The translations under genes and the position numbers were made by a program. DNA of 64,000 nt from an uncultured Clostridia bacterium (GTDB lineage Bacteria; Bacillota; Clostridia; TANB77; CAG-508), in the NCBI GenBank assembly GCA_947629045.1, contig CANRCF010000003.1, forward strand, positions 19,899-83,898, given 5' to 3'. Shown piece after piece: positions 32,449-42,053 of this stretch. Position 1 is the stretch's first letter; each line of letters opens with the position of its first letter. The notes under the pieces are model-generated. The model did no database searches, had not been told where the DNA came from, and saw only the letters and a list, made by a program, of their open reading frames with translations.

Positions 32449-33213
32449 TTACTTGCAAAATCTATGCTTTCCTATTGTTACAGTCATAGGTCTTGACCAT
32501 ATCCATTTATTTGTTGCTGTGCTAGGGTTAAAATAATAAATTGCACCATAGCTTGGGTCCCAACCATTTAAAGCGTCTTGTGCTGCTTTTTTTGCAGTAG
32601 AGTTTGGCGATAAGTTTATTTGCCCATCTGATACTGCATCAAATGCCCCTGACTGATATATAACTCCTGCTACTGAGTTTGGAAATGAGCTACTTTTTAC
32701 TCTGTTTAATACAACTGCTGCTACTGCTACTTGACCTGTATATGGCTCTCCTCTTGATTCTCCGTATACCAATCTTGAAAGTAAATTTAAGTCGTTAGAA
32801 TTGTTTGAGCTAGAGCCCGATGACGAAGAAGATGAACTATAAATTCCCATTGCTGCTAATGTATTTTTGCCTGCTATTCCATCTACTGTTAATCCATTTT
32901 TTGATTGAAAATATCTTACTGCTGATTGTGTTTTGCTACCATAAATTCCATCTATACTTCCATTATAATATCCCCATCTTTTTAATTTTGTTTGTATTTG
33001 TATTACTTCATCTCCTCTAGAGCCATATTTTGATAATGCTTCTGCCTCATTATTTCTAAAAAAGATATTATATGAAACAAATATTGTAAAAATTATAAAT
33101 AAAATTATAACTGTTATTATTCTTTTCTTGTTTTTGGTTATAATATTCTTTTTTGTAAAACTATTTTTTTCAAAATCATTTTTTATAAATATGTTCTTTA
33201 TAAAATTTTTCAT
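32449..33213 (-). CDS. Cell wall hydrolase, SleB-like (peptidoglycan-binding + hydrolase)
   Basis: IQTKLKRWGYYNGSIDGIYGSKT; LVYGESRGEPYTGQVAVAAVVLNRV. Confidence 0.9.
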   Translation of the reverse strand: MKNFIKNIFIKNDFEKNSFTKKNIITKNKKRIITVIILFIIFTIFVSYNIFFRNNEAEALSKYGSRGDEVIQIQTKLKRWGYYNGSIDGIYGSKTQSAVRYFQSKNGLTVDGIAGKNTLAAMGIYSSSSSSSGSSSNNSNDLNLLSRLVYGESRGEPYTGQVAVAAVVLNRVKSSSFPNSVAGVIYQSGAFDAVSDGQINLSPNSTAKKAAQDALNGWDPSYGAIYYFNPSTATNKWIWSRPMTVTIGKHRFCK

Positions 33214-33352
33214 AAAAAAGCACCACTTTCCGATTATTTTTAAATTTATTTTAACCAGAAATGGTGTATTTATACAGTTTTTAAATATGTAATCATGCTT
33301 TTTTAACTAATTTCATAACTAATATTTTTATAAAGTTTTTTATATATTATAA

Positions 33353-35014
33353 TTAGAAAATTCCTACTATATTTCCATCTTCGTCAATGTCTATTTTTTC
33401 TGCTGATGGAACTTTTGGAAGTCCAGGCATTGTCATAATTTTTCCTGTTAAAACAACAATAAATTCTGCTCCTGCTCTTAGTATAACATCTTGTACATGA
33501 ATTTTAAAAGGTTCTTTGCACTCTAAATTTTTAGCATCATCTGAGAAGGAATATTGTGTTTTTGCAATGCAAACTGGTAAATTATCATAACCTAGTGCTT
33601 TAATTTCTTCTATTTTTTTCATAGATTCATCCGTAAATTCTACTCCTTCTGCTCCATATATTTTTGTTGCTACGGCCTTAATTTTATTTTCTATTGTTTC
33701 ATCTAGTTCGTATGCATATTTGAAATTGCTTGGCTTTTCTACTAAGTCCACTACTTTTTCTGCTAAATCTTTTGCACCTTTTCCACCTTTTTCCCAGCTT
33801 TCTACTAAGCTTAACTCTATTCCTTTTTCTTGTAATTTTTCTTTTAAGAAATTTATTTCATTTTCTGTGTCATATGTGTATTTATTTATTGCTACTATTA
33901 CATTTAATCCATAATGGTCTTTTAAGTTTTCTATATGTTTTTCTAAGTTTGCAAATCCTCTTTGCAAATATTCCATGTTTTCATTTTTAATTTCTTCTTT
34001 TGGCATTCCACCATGATATTTTAATGCTTTAATTGTAGCTACACATACTACTGCATCTGGCTTTAAACTTGCTTTTCTGCATTTAATGTCTAAGAATTTT
34101 TCTGCTCCTAAGTCAGCACCAAATCCAGCTTCTGTTATTATATAGTCACCTAATTTTAATGCTAATTTTGTTGCTATAATACTATTGCAACCATGTGCAA
34201 TATTAGCAAATGGGCCACCATGAACTATTGCAGGAACTTTTTCTAATGTTTGTACTAAATTTGGTTGTAAAGCATCTTTTAATAAAACTGCCATAGCTCC
34301 ATCTGCTTTTAAATTTCTTGCTGTAACTGGCTTATTTTCTTTATTATATCCAATTATGATATTTCCTAGTCTTCGTTTCAAATCTTTGCTATCTGTTGCT
34401 AGGCAAAATATTGCCATTATTTCAGATGCAACTGAAATATCAAATCCGTCTGTTCTTGGTACAATATTTTTTTCGTTTGATAAACCTGTTTCTACTGTTC
34501 TTAATTGTCTATCATTTAAATCTACACATCTTTTCCATACTACTTTTTCTATTCCTAGCTCGTTTCCAAAATAGATGTGGTTATCTATCATACTTGCTAA
34601 TAAATTATTTGCTGATGTAATTGCATGGATATCTCCTGTGAAATGCAAGTTAATATCTTCCATTGGGGCTATTTGGCTATGTCCACCACCTGTTGCACCA
34701 CCTTTAATTCCAAATACAGGTCCTAATGAAGGCTCACGCAAAGCTAGAACTGGTTTCTTACCGATTTCTTTTAATCCATCTGCTAAACCTATTGCCATTG
34801 TAGTTTTACCTTCTCCAAGTGGTGTTGGATTTATTGCTGTCACTAATACTAACTTTCCATTTTTTCTGTCTTTTCTTTTTTCATAAGCATCCAAAGAAAT
34901 TTTTGCCTTATACTTTCCATATTGCTCCAATTCTTCTTCATCTATTCCTATAGATTTTGCTATGTTTGTAATTGGCTCTAATTTAGTATTTCTTGCTATC
35001 TCAATATCTTCCAT
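33353..35014 (-). CDS. fhs: Formate-tetrahydrofolate ligase
   Basis: AINPTPLGEGKTTMAIGL; full-length. Confidence 0.97.
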   Translation of the reverse strand: MEDIEIARNTKLEPITNIAKSIGIDEEELEQYGKYKAKISLDAYEKRKDRKNGKLVLVTAINPTPLGEGKTTMAIGLADGLKEIGKKPVLALREPSLGPVFGIKGGATGGGHSQIAPMEDINLHFTGDIHAITSANNLLASMIDNHIYFGNELGIEKVVWKRCVDLNDRQLRTVETGLSNEKNIVPRTDGFDISVASEIMAIFCLATDSKDLKRRLGNIIIGYNKENKPVTARNLKADGAMAVLLKDALQPNLVQTLEKVPAIVHGGPFANIAHGCNSIIATKLALKLGDYIITEAGFGADLGAEKFLDIKCRKASLKPDAVVCVATIKALKYHGGMPKEEIKNENMEYLQRGFANLEKHIENLKDHYGLNVIVAINKYTYDTENEINFLKEKLQEKGIELSLVESWEKGGKGAKDLAEKVVDLVEKPSNFKYAYELDETIENKIKAVATKIYGAEGVEFTDESMKKIEEIKALGYDNLPVCIAKTQYSFSDDAKNLECKEPFKIHVQDVILRAGAEFIVVLTGKIMTMPGLPKVPSAEKIDIDEDGNIVGIF

Positions 35015-35071
35015 TTTTTACATCCTTTCTCTCTTATTGATTATAAAATTTAATTTTTTATTTATTATGAA

Positions 35072-35210
35072 ATAATATAATATTTTTGTAGCGTGGCTGT
35101 GGGGACCAACAAGCATACAGTCTGTTAAAAAACTGTAGTTTCCGCTAACAAAGTTTTTTTACAGACTGTGCGAAGTAGGGAAAGGAGCGAAAAAAATATT
35201 ATATTATTTC
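35072..35210. repeat. Related palindromic element with different core (gaaataatataatattttt ... aaaaatattatattatttc arms)
   Basis: ~19-bp inverted arms plus an inner ACAGTCTG(T)/ACAGACTGT inverted pair. Confidence 0.65.
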
Positions 35211-35242
35211 ATATTATATATCACATTTTTAAAATAAGGAAA

Positions 35243-35689
35243 TTAGATAATAAGCCCCACTATTAGCCCAATAAGCGCTCCCACAAATACTTGTACTGGT
35301 GTATGTCCTAAAACTTCTACTAACCTTTCTTGTACCTCTAAATTTGTAAGACCCGGCGTTTCTATAATTTTATTTAATAATTTTGCTTGTTTTCCTGCTG
35401 CCCTTCTAACACCTGCTGCATCATACATTACTATAAATGAAAAAATTAATGATATGCCAAATAAAGGCGAGGTTATTCCTTCTGCCTTTGCTATCATTGT
35501 TGTTAAAGAAATTACAACCGCAGAATGTGAACTTGGCATTCCACCTGCTTGTAAAATTCTTTTAAAATTAAATTTTTTTGTTACTATTAAATCATAAATT
35601 AGTTTAAATAATTGTATTCCAAACCATACTAAAAATGGCACAATAATATACTTATATAATTGTATAAACTCTATAATCCCCTTTATCAT
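35243..35689 (-). CDS. Divergent PAP2 family protein (DUF212)
   Basis: GGMPSSHSAVVISL; AAGKQAKLLN. Confidence 0.9.
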   Translation of the reverse strand: MIKGIIEFIQLYKYIIVPFLVWFGIQLFKLIYDLIVTKKFNFKRILQAGGMPSSHSAVVISLTTMIAKAEGITSPLFGISLIFSFIVMYDAAGVRRAAGKQAKLLNKIIETPGLTNLEVQERLVEVLGHTPVQVFVGALIGLIVGLII

Positions 35690-35727
35690 TTTTCTTCTTT
35701 CCTCTTTTAGCTTTAATTTGTTTCTAG

Positions 35728-35967
35728 TTAATCCTCTTCTGGATTAAAATCTTCTTCTTTTAGATTTCCATTATCATTTAATAAAATTGTTATTCTTTTT
35801 TCTGCGTCTTCTAATAAACTATTACATTTTTTTGAAAGCTTCATTCCTTCTTCAAATTTATTAACTGAGCTATCTAAATCTAAATCGCCTTTTTCTAACT
35901 CTTGGGCTATTTCTTCTAGTTTTTTTATTGATTCTTCGAAATTTAAGTCTTCTTTCTTGTTTGACAT
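35728..35967 (-). CDS. xseB: Exodeoxyribonuclease VII small subunit
   Basis: FEESIKKLEEIAQELEKGDLDLDSSVNKFEEGMKLSKKC. Confidence 0.93.
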   Translation of the reverse strand: MSNKKEDLNFEESIKKLEEIAQELEKGDLDLDSSVNKFEEGMKLSKKCNSLLEDAEKRITILLNDNGNLKEEDFNPEED

Positions 35968-35973
35968 ATCTTT

Positions 35974-36471
35974 TTACCTCTCCCTTACAACTTCTGTATC
36001 AACGTCTACAACATAGAATCTAATTGTTTCAGTTGTTACAACATTATATACAGTTACGCCATATTTTCCATCACTTTGAATACTAACATTAAATGATACA
36101 CCACTTAAATTTCCCCATTCTTTCTTCCATAATTCTTGTACTAATTTAATAGCTTTATTTTCTCTTGGTGTCATTCTACTATCATCTTCCGTTAAATCTT
36201 CATCGTTCGTTTTGTTTTCTGTATTTGTATTTTGTACATTTGCATTTGTTGTATTTGTAATATTGTTTTCTTCATTTTCAGTCTCTTCATTACCAAAAAT
36301 TTTATTTAACATATTATCTAAACCACTATTCGGATCTGCTAATATATTACCTTTTGCTTCATTCGCATTTAATGGTTCCGTTCTATATTGCTGATAAATA
36401 ATAATTATTATTACAAATAATAATATTATAGCAATTATTCCAAGTATTAAGTTTCTTGTACCTTTACTCAT
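35974..36471 (-). CDS. Hypothetical single-TM protein
   Basis: ORF between xseB and xseA. Confidence 0.6.
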   Translation of the reverse strand: MSKGTRNLILGIIAIILLFVIIIIIYQQYRTEPLNANEAKGNILADPNSGLDNMLNKIFGNEETENEENNITNTTNANVQNTNTENKTNDEDLTEDDSRMTPRENKAIKLVQELWKKEWGNLSGVSFNVSIQSDGKYGVTVYNVVTTETIRFYVVDVDTEVVRER

Positions 36472-36560
36472 ATAGACCCCTTCTTTCTTACGTGTATTCT
36501 TGCTTTTACAATTTTCTTCGTTTAACCTGTTTAATTTTTTCTTATCTTTTAGTAAAATTT

Positions 36561-37751
36561 TTATATGACTTTTGCTTCTATTTTTCCATCTTCCATACGA
36601 ATGTTTATTTTATCATCTGTTTTTACTTGTTTTACGCTTTTTATAATTTTATCTTCTACTGAAACTATGCCATAACCTCTAGCTAATGTTTTCAAAGGGC
36701 TTAAAGCATCTAGCTTTAAATACATATTTTGAGCCTTTGCTTTTTCGTTTTGAAGTTTTTTTGATATGCTATATTCTAAGCTTTTTATATTTTTATCTAC
36801 CAGAATATACTTTTCTTGTATTTGTTGTAACGGCTTTGAAAATGCTCTACTTGCCATACATTTTTCATATTTCAACTTCATAAATTCGATTTTCTTTACT
36901 AATGCTTGTTTAAAACGATTTTGATATGAATATATATTTTCTTGTAATATTGATATATCTTGAACTGCAAGTTCCGCTGCTGCTGATGGTGTAGGCGCTC
37001 TTAAATCTGCTACAAAATCTGAAATAGTAAAATCTGTTTCATGTCCCACTGCTGAAATTACTGGTATTTCAGAGTTATATATTGCTCTTGCTACAACCTC
37101 TTCATTAAATGGCCATAAATCCTCTAATGAGCCTCCACCTCTTGCAACAATTAATACATCTGCTAAGTTATTTTCGTTCATTACCCTTATTCCATCTGCA
37201 ATTTTTTGCGCAGCTCCTTCACCTTGCACTGGAACAGGGAATAACCTAATATGTACATTTGGATTTCTCCTAGTTGATACATTTATAATATCTCTAATAA
37301 CTGCCCCCGTATTTGAAGTAAGAACACCAATTGTTTTAGGCATCACTGGTATTGGCCTTTTATGAGAGCTTTCAAATAATCCCTCTTTTTCTAGTTTTTC
37401 CTTTAATGCCTCAAATGCAGCTCTTAAATCTCCTACCTTTCCAAGTTGTTTCATTGCTTTTGCATATAATTGGTAAGTACCATCTCTTTCAAAAACAGAG
37501 ACACTTCCGAGTACCATTACTTTCATTCCATCTTGTAAATTAAAGTCTAAATGTGATGTATATGTTTTAAACATAACTCCCTTTATTAAAGAGTTTTCAT
37601 CTTTTAATGTAAAGTAAATATGACCAGAGTAGTGGTATTTACAGTTAGATATCTCGCCTTCTACTAAAACACTTGAAAAATACTCATCTTCTTCAAATTT
37701 TTCTTTAATATATTTATTTAATTCACTTACACTAATTGCGTTATATGTCAT
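36561..37751 (-). CDS. xseA: Exodeoxyribonuclease VII large subunit
   Basis: SVSELNKYIKEKFE...VLVEGEISNCKYH; RGGGSLEDLWPFN. Confidence 0.96.
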   Translation of the reverse strand: MTYNAISVSELNKYIKEKFEEDEYFSSVLVEGEISNCKYHYSGHIYFTLKDENSLIKGVMFKTYTSHLDFNLQDGMKVMVLGSVSVFERDGTYQLYAKAMKQLGKVGDLRAAFEALKEKLEKEGLFESSHKRPIPVMPKTIGVLTSNTGAVIRDIINVSTRRNPNVHIRLFPVPVQGEGAAQKIADGIRVMNENNLADVLIVARGGGSLEDLWPFNEEVVARAIYNSEIPVISAVGHETDFTISDFVADLRAPTPSAAAELAVQDISILQENIYSYQNRFKQALVKKIEFMKLKYEKCMASRAFSKPLQQIQEKYILVDKNIKSLEYSISKKLQNEKAKAQNMYLKLDALSPLKTLARGYGIVSVEDKIIKSVKQVKTDDKINIRMEDGKIEAKVI

Positions 37752-37791
37752 ATTTTACCTCTTTTGTTGCTAAAATCTTATACTAATTTTA

Positions 37792-38220
37792 TTATTCTTC
37801 TGTAATGACATTGCATTGTTTGATAACATTTGCAAGTACACCATTTATAAATGAAGATGAGCTATCGTCTCCATATTTTTTAGCAAGTTCTACTACTTCA
37901 TTTACTACTACTTTGTATGGTAACTTTTTATAGATTATTTCATATATAGCAAGCTTTAATAAAGTAACATTTATCTTAGAAATTCTAGTAATATCCCATT
38001 TTTCTTTTAAATTTTTGGAAATTAAGTTTTCAATTTTTTCTTTGTTTTCACTAATTCCGTTTACCATATCTAGAATATATTCTCTTACTTTTTCATCTTT
38101 AATTTCTTGGCCTTCTAAAAATAAATTTATTTGTTCTTCTTGTTCACTTGCTTCTGTTTTTTGTATTTCTAAACTATATAAAAGTTCAAATGCTATTTGC
38201 CTAGTTTCTGTTCTTGTCAT
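37792..38220 (-). CDS. nusB: Transcription antitermination factor NusB
   Basis: FELLYSLEIQ...SSFINGVL. Confidence 0.92.
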   Translation of the reverse strand: MTRTETRQIAFELLYSLEIQKTEASEQEEQINLFLEGQEIKDEKVREYILDMVNGISENKEKIENLISKNLKEKWDITRISKINVTLLKLAIYEIIYKKLPYKVVVNEVVELAKKYGDDSSSSFINGVLANVIKQCNVITEE

Positions 38221-38262
38221 TATTTTTTCCCCTTTAATATCACATCTAAATTTAATAAATTT

Positions 38263-38478
38263 TTATAATTTATCAATAAATTTCTTTGTTTTTTCCTTTA
38301 AATTTTCTTTATTTCGTTGAATATAATTTCCAAAATATACACAAGCAATAATAAGAGCAATTCCTATTATTAATTTATATAAATTAGTACATAATAGAAG
38401 AACTGCTAGTGCAAGTCCAACTAGAAAACCAATTATTGCTCCTCCATATTTATCACAAAACAATTTAAAATTGTCCAT
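38263..38478 (-). CDS. DUF2273 small membrane protein
   Basis: KYGGAIIGFLVGLALAVLLL. Confidence 0.75.
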   Translation of the reverse strand: MDNFKLFCDKYGGAIIGFLVGLALAVLLLCTNLYKLIIGIALIIACVYFGNYIQRNKENLKEKTKKFIDKL

Positions 38479-38607
38479 TTAAGAATCCCTCCTTTAATCC
38501 TCCTACACCTTTATCATATAACTTTTATCAATATAGCTTTTTCATATTTTTTTAGTTTTTGCATTTTGACATTTTGTACTTTGTATATTATAACTATATT
38601 TTATATA

Positions 38608-39159
38608 CTATTCTACTTTCTTAGCATTTTCAATATCTCTTACTTTAATATTTACTTCCTTTACTTCTAAGTCTGAAGTCTTTTTGATAGTTTCTTTAAT
38701 TTTATTTTGTATATTTGAAGATAATTCTTTAATAACTGCATTTTCTTTTACACTTAAATTTACAAATACTATTACATGATTTTCTTTGTCTAATTCAACT
38801 CTTGCATTTACACTTTCTGCCCCTTCAAAACCTTTTACAATACCTGTTACTAAATTTTCAAGTGTATCCTTAGTAATTAAAAGTTTTCCATCTGAATTTT
38901 CTAATAGAATGCCATTTTTGTAATCTGTGTCCTCTTTATATCCAGATTCAAAGAAAATACATTTTATTGCTAATAAAATAAAAATAATGCTAATTACTAA
39001 TAATGTGTTTGAACATATTTCATTTTCTATTATTCTTTCTACTACTTGATGTGCAAAGTCTAGGTCAAGCCATCCGAAGATTAGTAGGCATACAATTATA
39101 GAAATAATAAGTATTACTGTTGAAAAAATTGCTAGTCCTATTTTATCTAATATTTTCAT
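38608..39159 (-). CDS. amaP: Alkaline shock response membrane anchor AmaP-like
   Basis: Two TMs plus Asp23-like C-terminal region, operon context. Confidence 0.75.
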   Translation of the reverse strand: MKILDKIGLAIFSTVILIISIIVCLLIFGWLDLDFAHQVVERIIENEICSNTLLVISIIFILLAIKCIFFESGYKEDTDYKNGILLENSDGKLLITKDTLENLVTGIVKGFEGAESVNARVELDKENHVIVFVNLSVKENAVIKELSSNIQNKIKETIKKTSDLEVKEVNIKVRDIENAKKVE

Positions 39160-39272
39160 GTTTTGTTCCCGTATAATATTATAATTATATTATACTTTCC
39201 TTTCTATATTAATTTTGGATGTATATCTTAAAATAGGCACGGCAGTTAAACCTCCGTGCCCTAATTCTCAAA

Positions 39273-39761
39273 TTATTCTTGGTTTTCTTTTTCAGTTACT
39301 CCCATATTTTCTGTGCTAACACCTTGAACATGAACATTTACTTCTACTACTTTTAGTCCTGTCATGTTTTCTACTGCTTTTTTAACTCTATTTTGAATTT
39401 CAAATGCAACATCAGGAATTCTTGTGCCATATTCTACTATAATATTAACATCTATTTTTGTTTCTTTTTCTCCTGATTCTACTTTAATTCCTTTTGATAA
39501 GTTTTTCTTTCCACTAAGTACTTCTGAAATTCCTCCTGCAAATCCACCAGACATTTCTGCTACACCTGGAACTTCAGCTACTGCAACTCCTGCTATAACA
39601 GCAATAACATCATCTGCTATTTTTATATTTGTATTGCTTTCTAATGCAACTTCTCCATTATTCTCTGTAACTTCTTCTACCTCTTTTACTTCTCTATTTT
39701 CTTCCATAAAAATACCTCCTCTTTTTCTCTTATGATATTTTTGATACCATAAGTATATCAA
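39273..39761 (-). CDS. Asp23/Gls24 family envelope stress protein
   Basis: IADDVIAVIAGVAVAEVPGVAEMSGG. Confidence 0.92.
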   Translation of the reverse strand: MIYLWYQKYHKRKRGGIFMEENREVKEVEEVTENNGEVALESNTNIKIADDVIAVIAGVAVAEVPGVAEMSGGFAGGISEVLSGKKNLSKGIKVESGEKETKIDVNIIVEYGTRIPDVAFEIQNRVKKAVENMTGLKVVEVNVHVQGVSTENMGVTEKENQE

Positions 39762-39842
39762 TATTATTTAAAATTTACAACTGTTTTTAAAAATTTCATA
39801 AAAAAAACGAAGTAATATTTACTTCGTTTTTGATTTAGCAAA

Positions 39843-40190
39843 TCATTCTTCCATTTTTAAGAAAAATATATTTTCAGGGTCTTCGGGGCAATTTTTATAT
39901 GGAATATGATTATCCATGATAAAAGATATTCTTCCCCACTTAGTTACATTTGGTTCTTCACAATGAACAACTATTTCTGAACTTTTCTTTGTGGTTTTCC
40001 ACACCATTATAGTTGTCCTAGTGCCATTCATTTCTGGCCTTGTGTATGTTGTAACACCCTTACTTCTTATTAAACTTAAATAAGCATTCTCATGAAGATA
40101 AATCCACGATTTGCTTATTTGTTCTCCCATTTCTGAAAGAACATCTAATGGAGATTTGCCAACAGGTACTTTTGTTATTTCTATCTTCAT
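39843..40190 (-). CDS. Hypothetical protein
   Basis: ORF with RBS; no family recognised. Confidence 0.6.
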   Translation of the reverse strand: MKIEITKVPVGKSPLDVLSEMGEQISKSWIYLHENAYLSLIRSKGVTTYTRPEMNGTRTTIMVWKTTKKSSEIVVHCEEPNVTKWGRISFIMDNHIPYKNCPEDPENIFFLKMEE

Positions 40191-40360
40191 AATGTGCCTC
40201 CCTTAAATTGCTATGTACCTTTGTAATATAAGATATTACTCATATTATGATTTATTATACTATAATTTACATAATTTTACAAGTTCTATTTAGACTAATA
40301 TACTAGTTTCTTATTCTAATATGCTATACATTATTTATTTCAATACACTACTTACATTGT

Positions 40361-41347
40361 TTATTCTAGTATACTACCTGCTTGAAGTCTATTCCCTCTT
40401 AAAAAGTCTCCAACGCTCATCTTCTTAGCATTTTCTGCTTGTAATTCTAAGACTTGAATTATTCCGTCTTTTGCTTTAATGTAGAAGCCTTCTTTTTCAT
40501 CAGCTGTTAAAATTGTTCCCGGAACAAGCCCCGGTAATTTATAGTCATACTCTCTCATTTCTTCATCTATCTCTAAAAAGTCTTGATAGCTTAAAGCTTT
40601 AACTTTCCATAATTTTATTTTCTTATCGCCTAAATATGAATAAGCTCCCATAATTGGGTTAAGCCCTCTTACTAAGTTTTTAATTTCAGTAGCTGTCTTT
40701 TCTTCCCAATCTATTTTTGCCATTTCTTTATTTAGCATTGATGCGGTTGTGCAATCATCTCCTTGCTTTTCTCTTGGTGCAGTTTTATTTTCTATTGCAT
40801 CTAGTGTTTTTACTAAAAGTTTACCACCTATTTTGCTTAGTCTATCCCAAAGCTCACCAGTTGTTTCATCTTCTCCTATGCTCACTTTTTCTTTGAAAAT
40901 TATATCTCCTGTGTCCATTCCTGCATCCATATACATTGTTGTAACACCAGTTTCTTTATCACCATTTAACACTGCCCATTGAATTGGTGCAGCACCCCTA
41001 TATTTAGGAAGTAGTGAACCATGTACATTTATTGCGCCTAATTTTGCTACATCTAAAAGTGCTTGTGGAAGAATTTTTCCATAAGCTACTACACAAATAA
41101 CATCTGGATTTAAGTTTTTTATTTCATTTAAAAATTCTTCATTATTTCTTACTTTTTCTGGTTGATAAAGTTTATAGCCTTTTTCTAAGGCATATTCTTT
41201 TACAGGGGATGCTACCATTTTCATTCCTCTGCCTTTTGGTTTATCTGGATTTGTTACTACTGCTAATATATTATGCCCCGCTTCTGCAATGCTTTTTAAT
41301 GACTCTTGTGCAAAATCGGGGGTTCCCATAAATACAATGTTTAACAT
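40361..41347 (-). CDS. fmt: Methionyl-tRNA formyltransferase
   Basis: MLNIVFMGTPDFAQESLKSI; HGSLLPKYRGAAPIQWA. Confidence 0.96.
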   Translation of the reverse strand: MLNIVFMGTPDFAQESLKSIAEAGHNILAVVTNPDKPKGRGMKMVASPVKEYALEKGYKLYQPEKVRNNEEFLNEIKNLNPDVICVVAYGKILPQALLDVAKLGAINVHGSLLPKYRGAAPIQWAVLNGDKETGVTTMYMDAGMDTGDIIFKEKVSIGEDETTGELWDRLSKIGGKLLVKTLDAIENKTAPREKQGDDCTTASMLNKEMAKIDWEEKTATEIKNLVRGLNPIMGAYSYLGDKKIKLWKVKALSYQDFLEIDEEMREYDYKLPGLVPGTILTADEKEGFYIKAKDGIIQVLELQAENAKKMSVGDFLRGNRLQAGSILE

Positions 41348-41471
41348 TTTTGTTTTAATTGTCCTTTCTAGAAATTATTATGATTTTTTATTTTTATTAT
41401 TTATTATTTACTTTTTGCTTTATATTTGTATCTATTTTAAATTTTTCGATTTCTTATCGCCATTTAGTATA

Positions 41472-41966
41472 TTATTTGCTTTCGTCCTTGTTATTATCTG
41501 GTGAAACATATTCTAATGTTCCCGGAATAATTTTATCTACAAATAAAATTCCATCTAAATGGTCAATTTCATGTGATATAGCTTGTGCAAGTAGTCCTTC
41601 TCCTTTTATTTTTATCTTTTTTCCATTTTCATTTAAAGCCTCAATGGTAACCTCTGCCGGTCTTATAATTTTAGCAAATTGGTTTGGAAAACTTAAACAT
41701 CCTTCTTCTACTTCTTGCTCTCCTTTTTGCTTTACTATTCTTGGATTTACTAGTTTTATTGGTCCTTTATCATCATATAAATCAATAACCACTATTCTTT
41801 TTAAAATTCCTATTTGAGGTCCTGCTAGTCCAACACCATTATAGCTATGTAGGGTTTCTACCATATCATCTAAAAGTTCTCTTATTCTATCATCTACTAC
41901 TTCTACTTCTCTTGATTTTTTCCTCAAGATTTCATCTCCGTTTTCTCTTACAATTCTAATCGCCAT
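41472..41966 (-). CDS. def: Peptide deformylase
   Basis: GVGLAGPQIG; EEGCLSFP; QAISHEIDHLDGILF. Confidence 0.96.
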   Translation of the reverse strand: MAIRIVRENGDEILRKKSREVEVVDDRIRELLDDMVETLHSYNGVGLAGPQIGILKRIVVIDLYDDKGPIKLVNPRIVKQKGEQEVEEGCLSFPNQFAKIIRPAEVTIEALNENGKKIKIKGEGLLAQAISHEIDHLDGILFVDKIIPGTLEYVSPDNNKDESK

Positions 41967-42053
41967 TTTTAATTCTTCCCCCTAATTAATTATCTTAGTA
42001 TTTAATCTTTGGCTAAAATATTTTGCATACACCGCACAATCAATTTTAAATAA

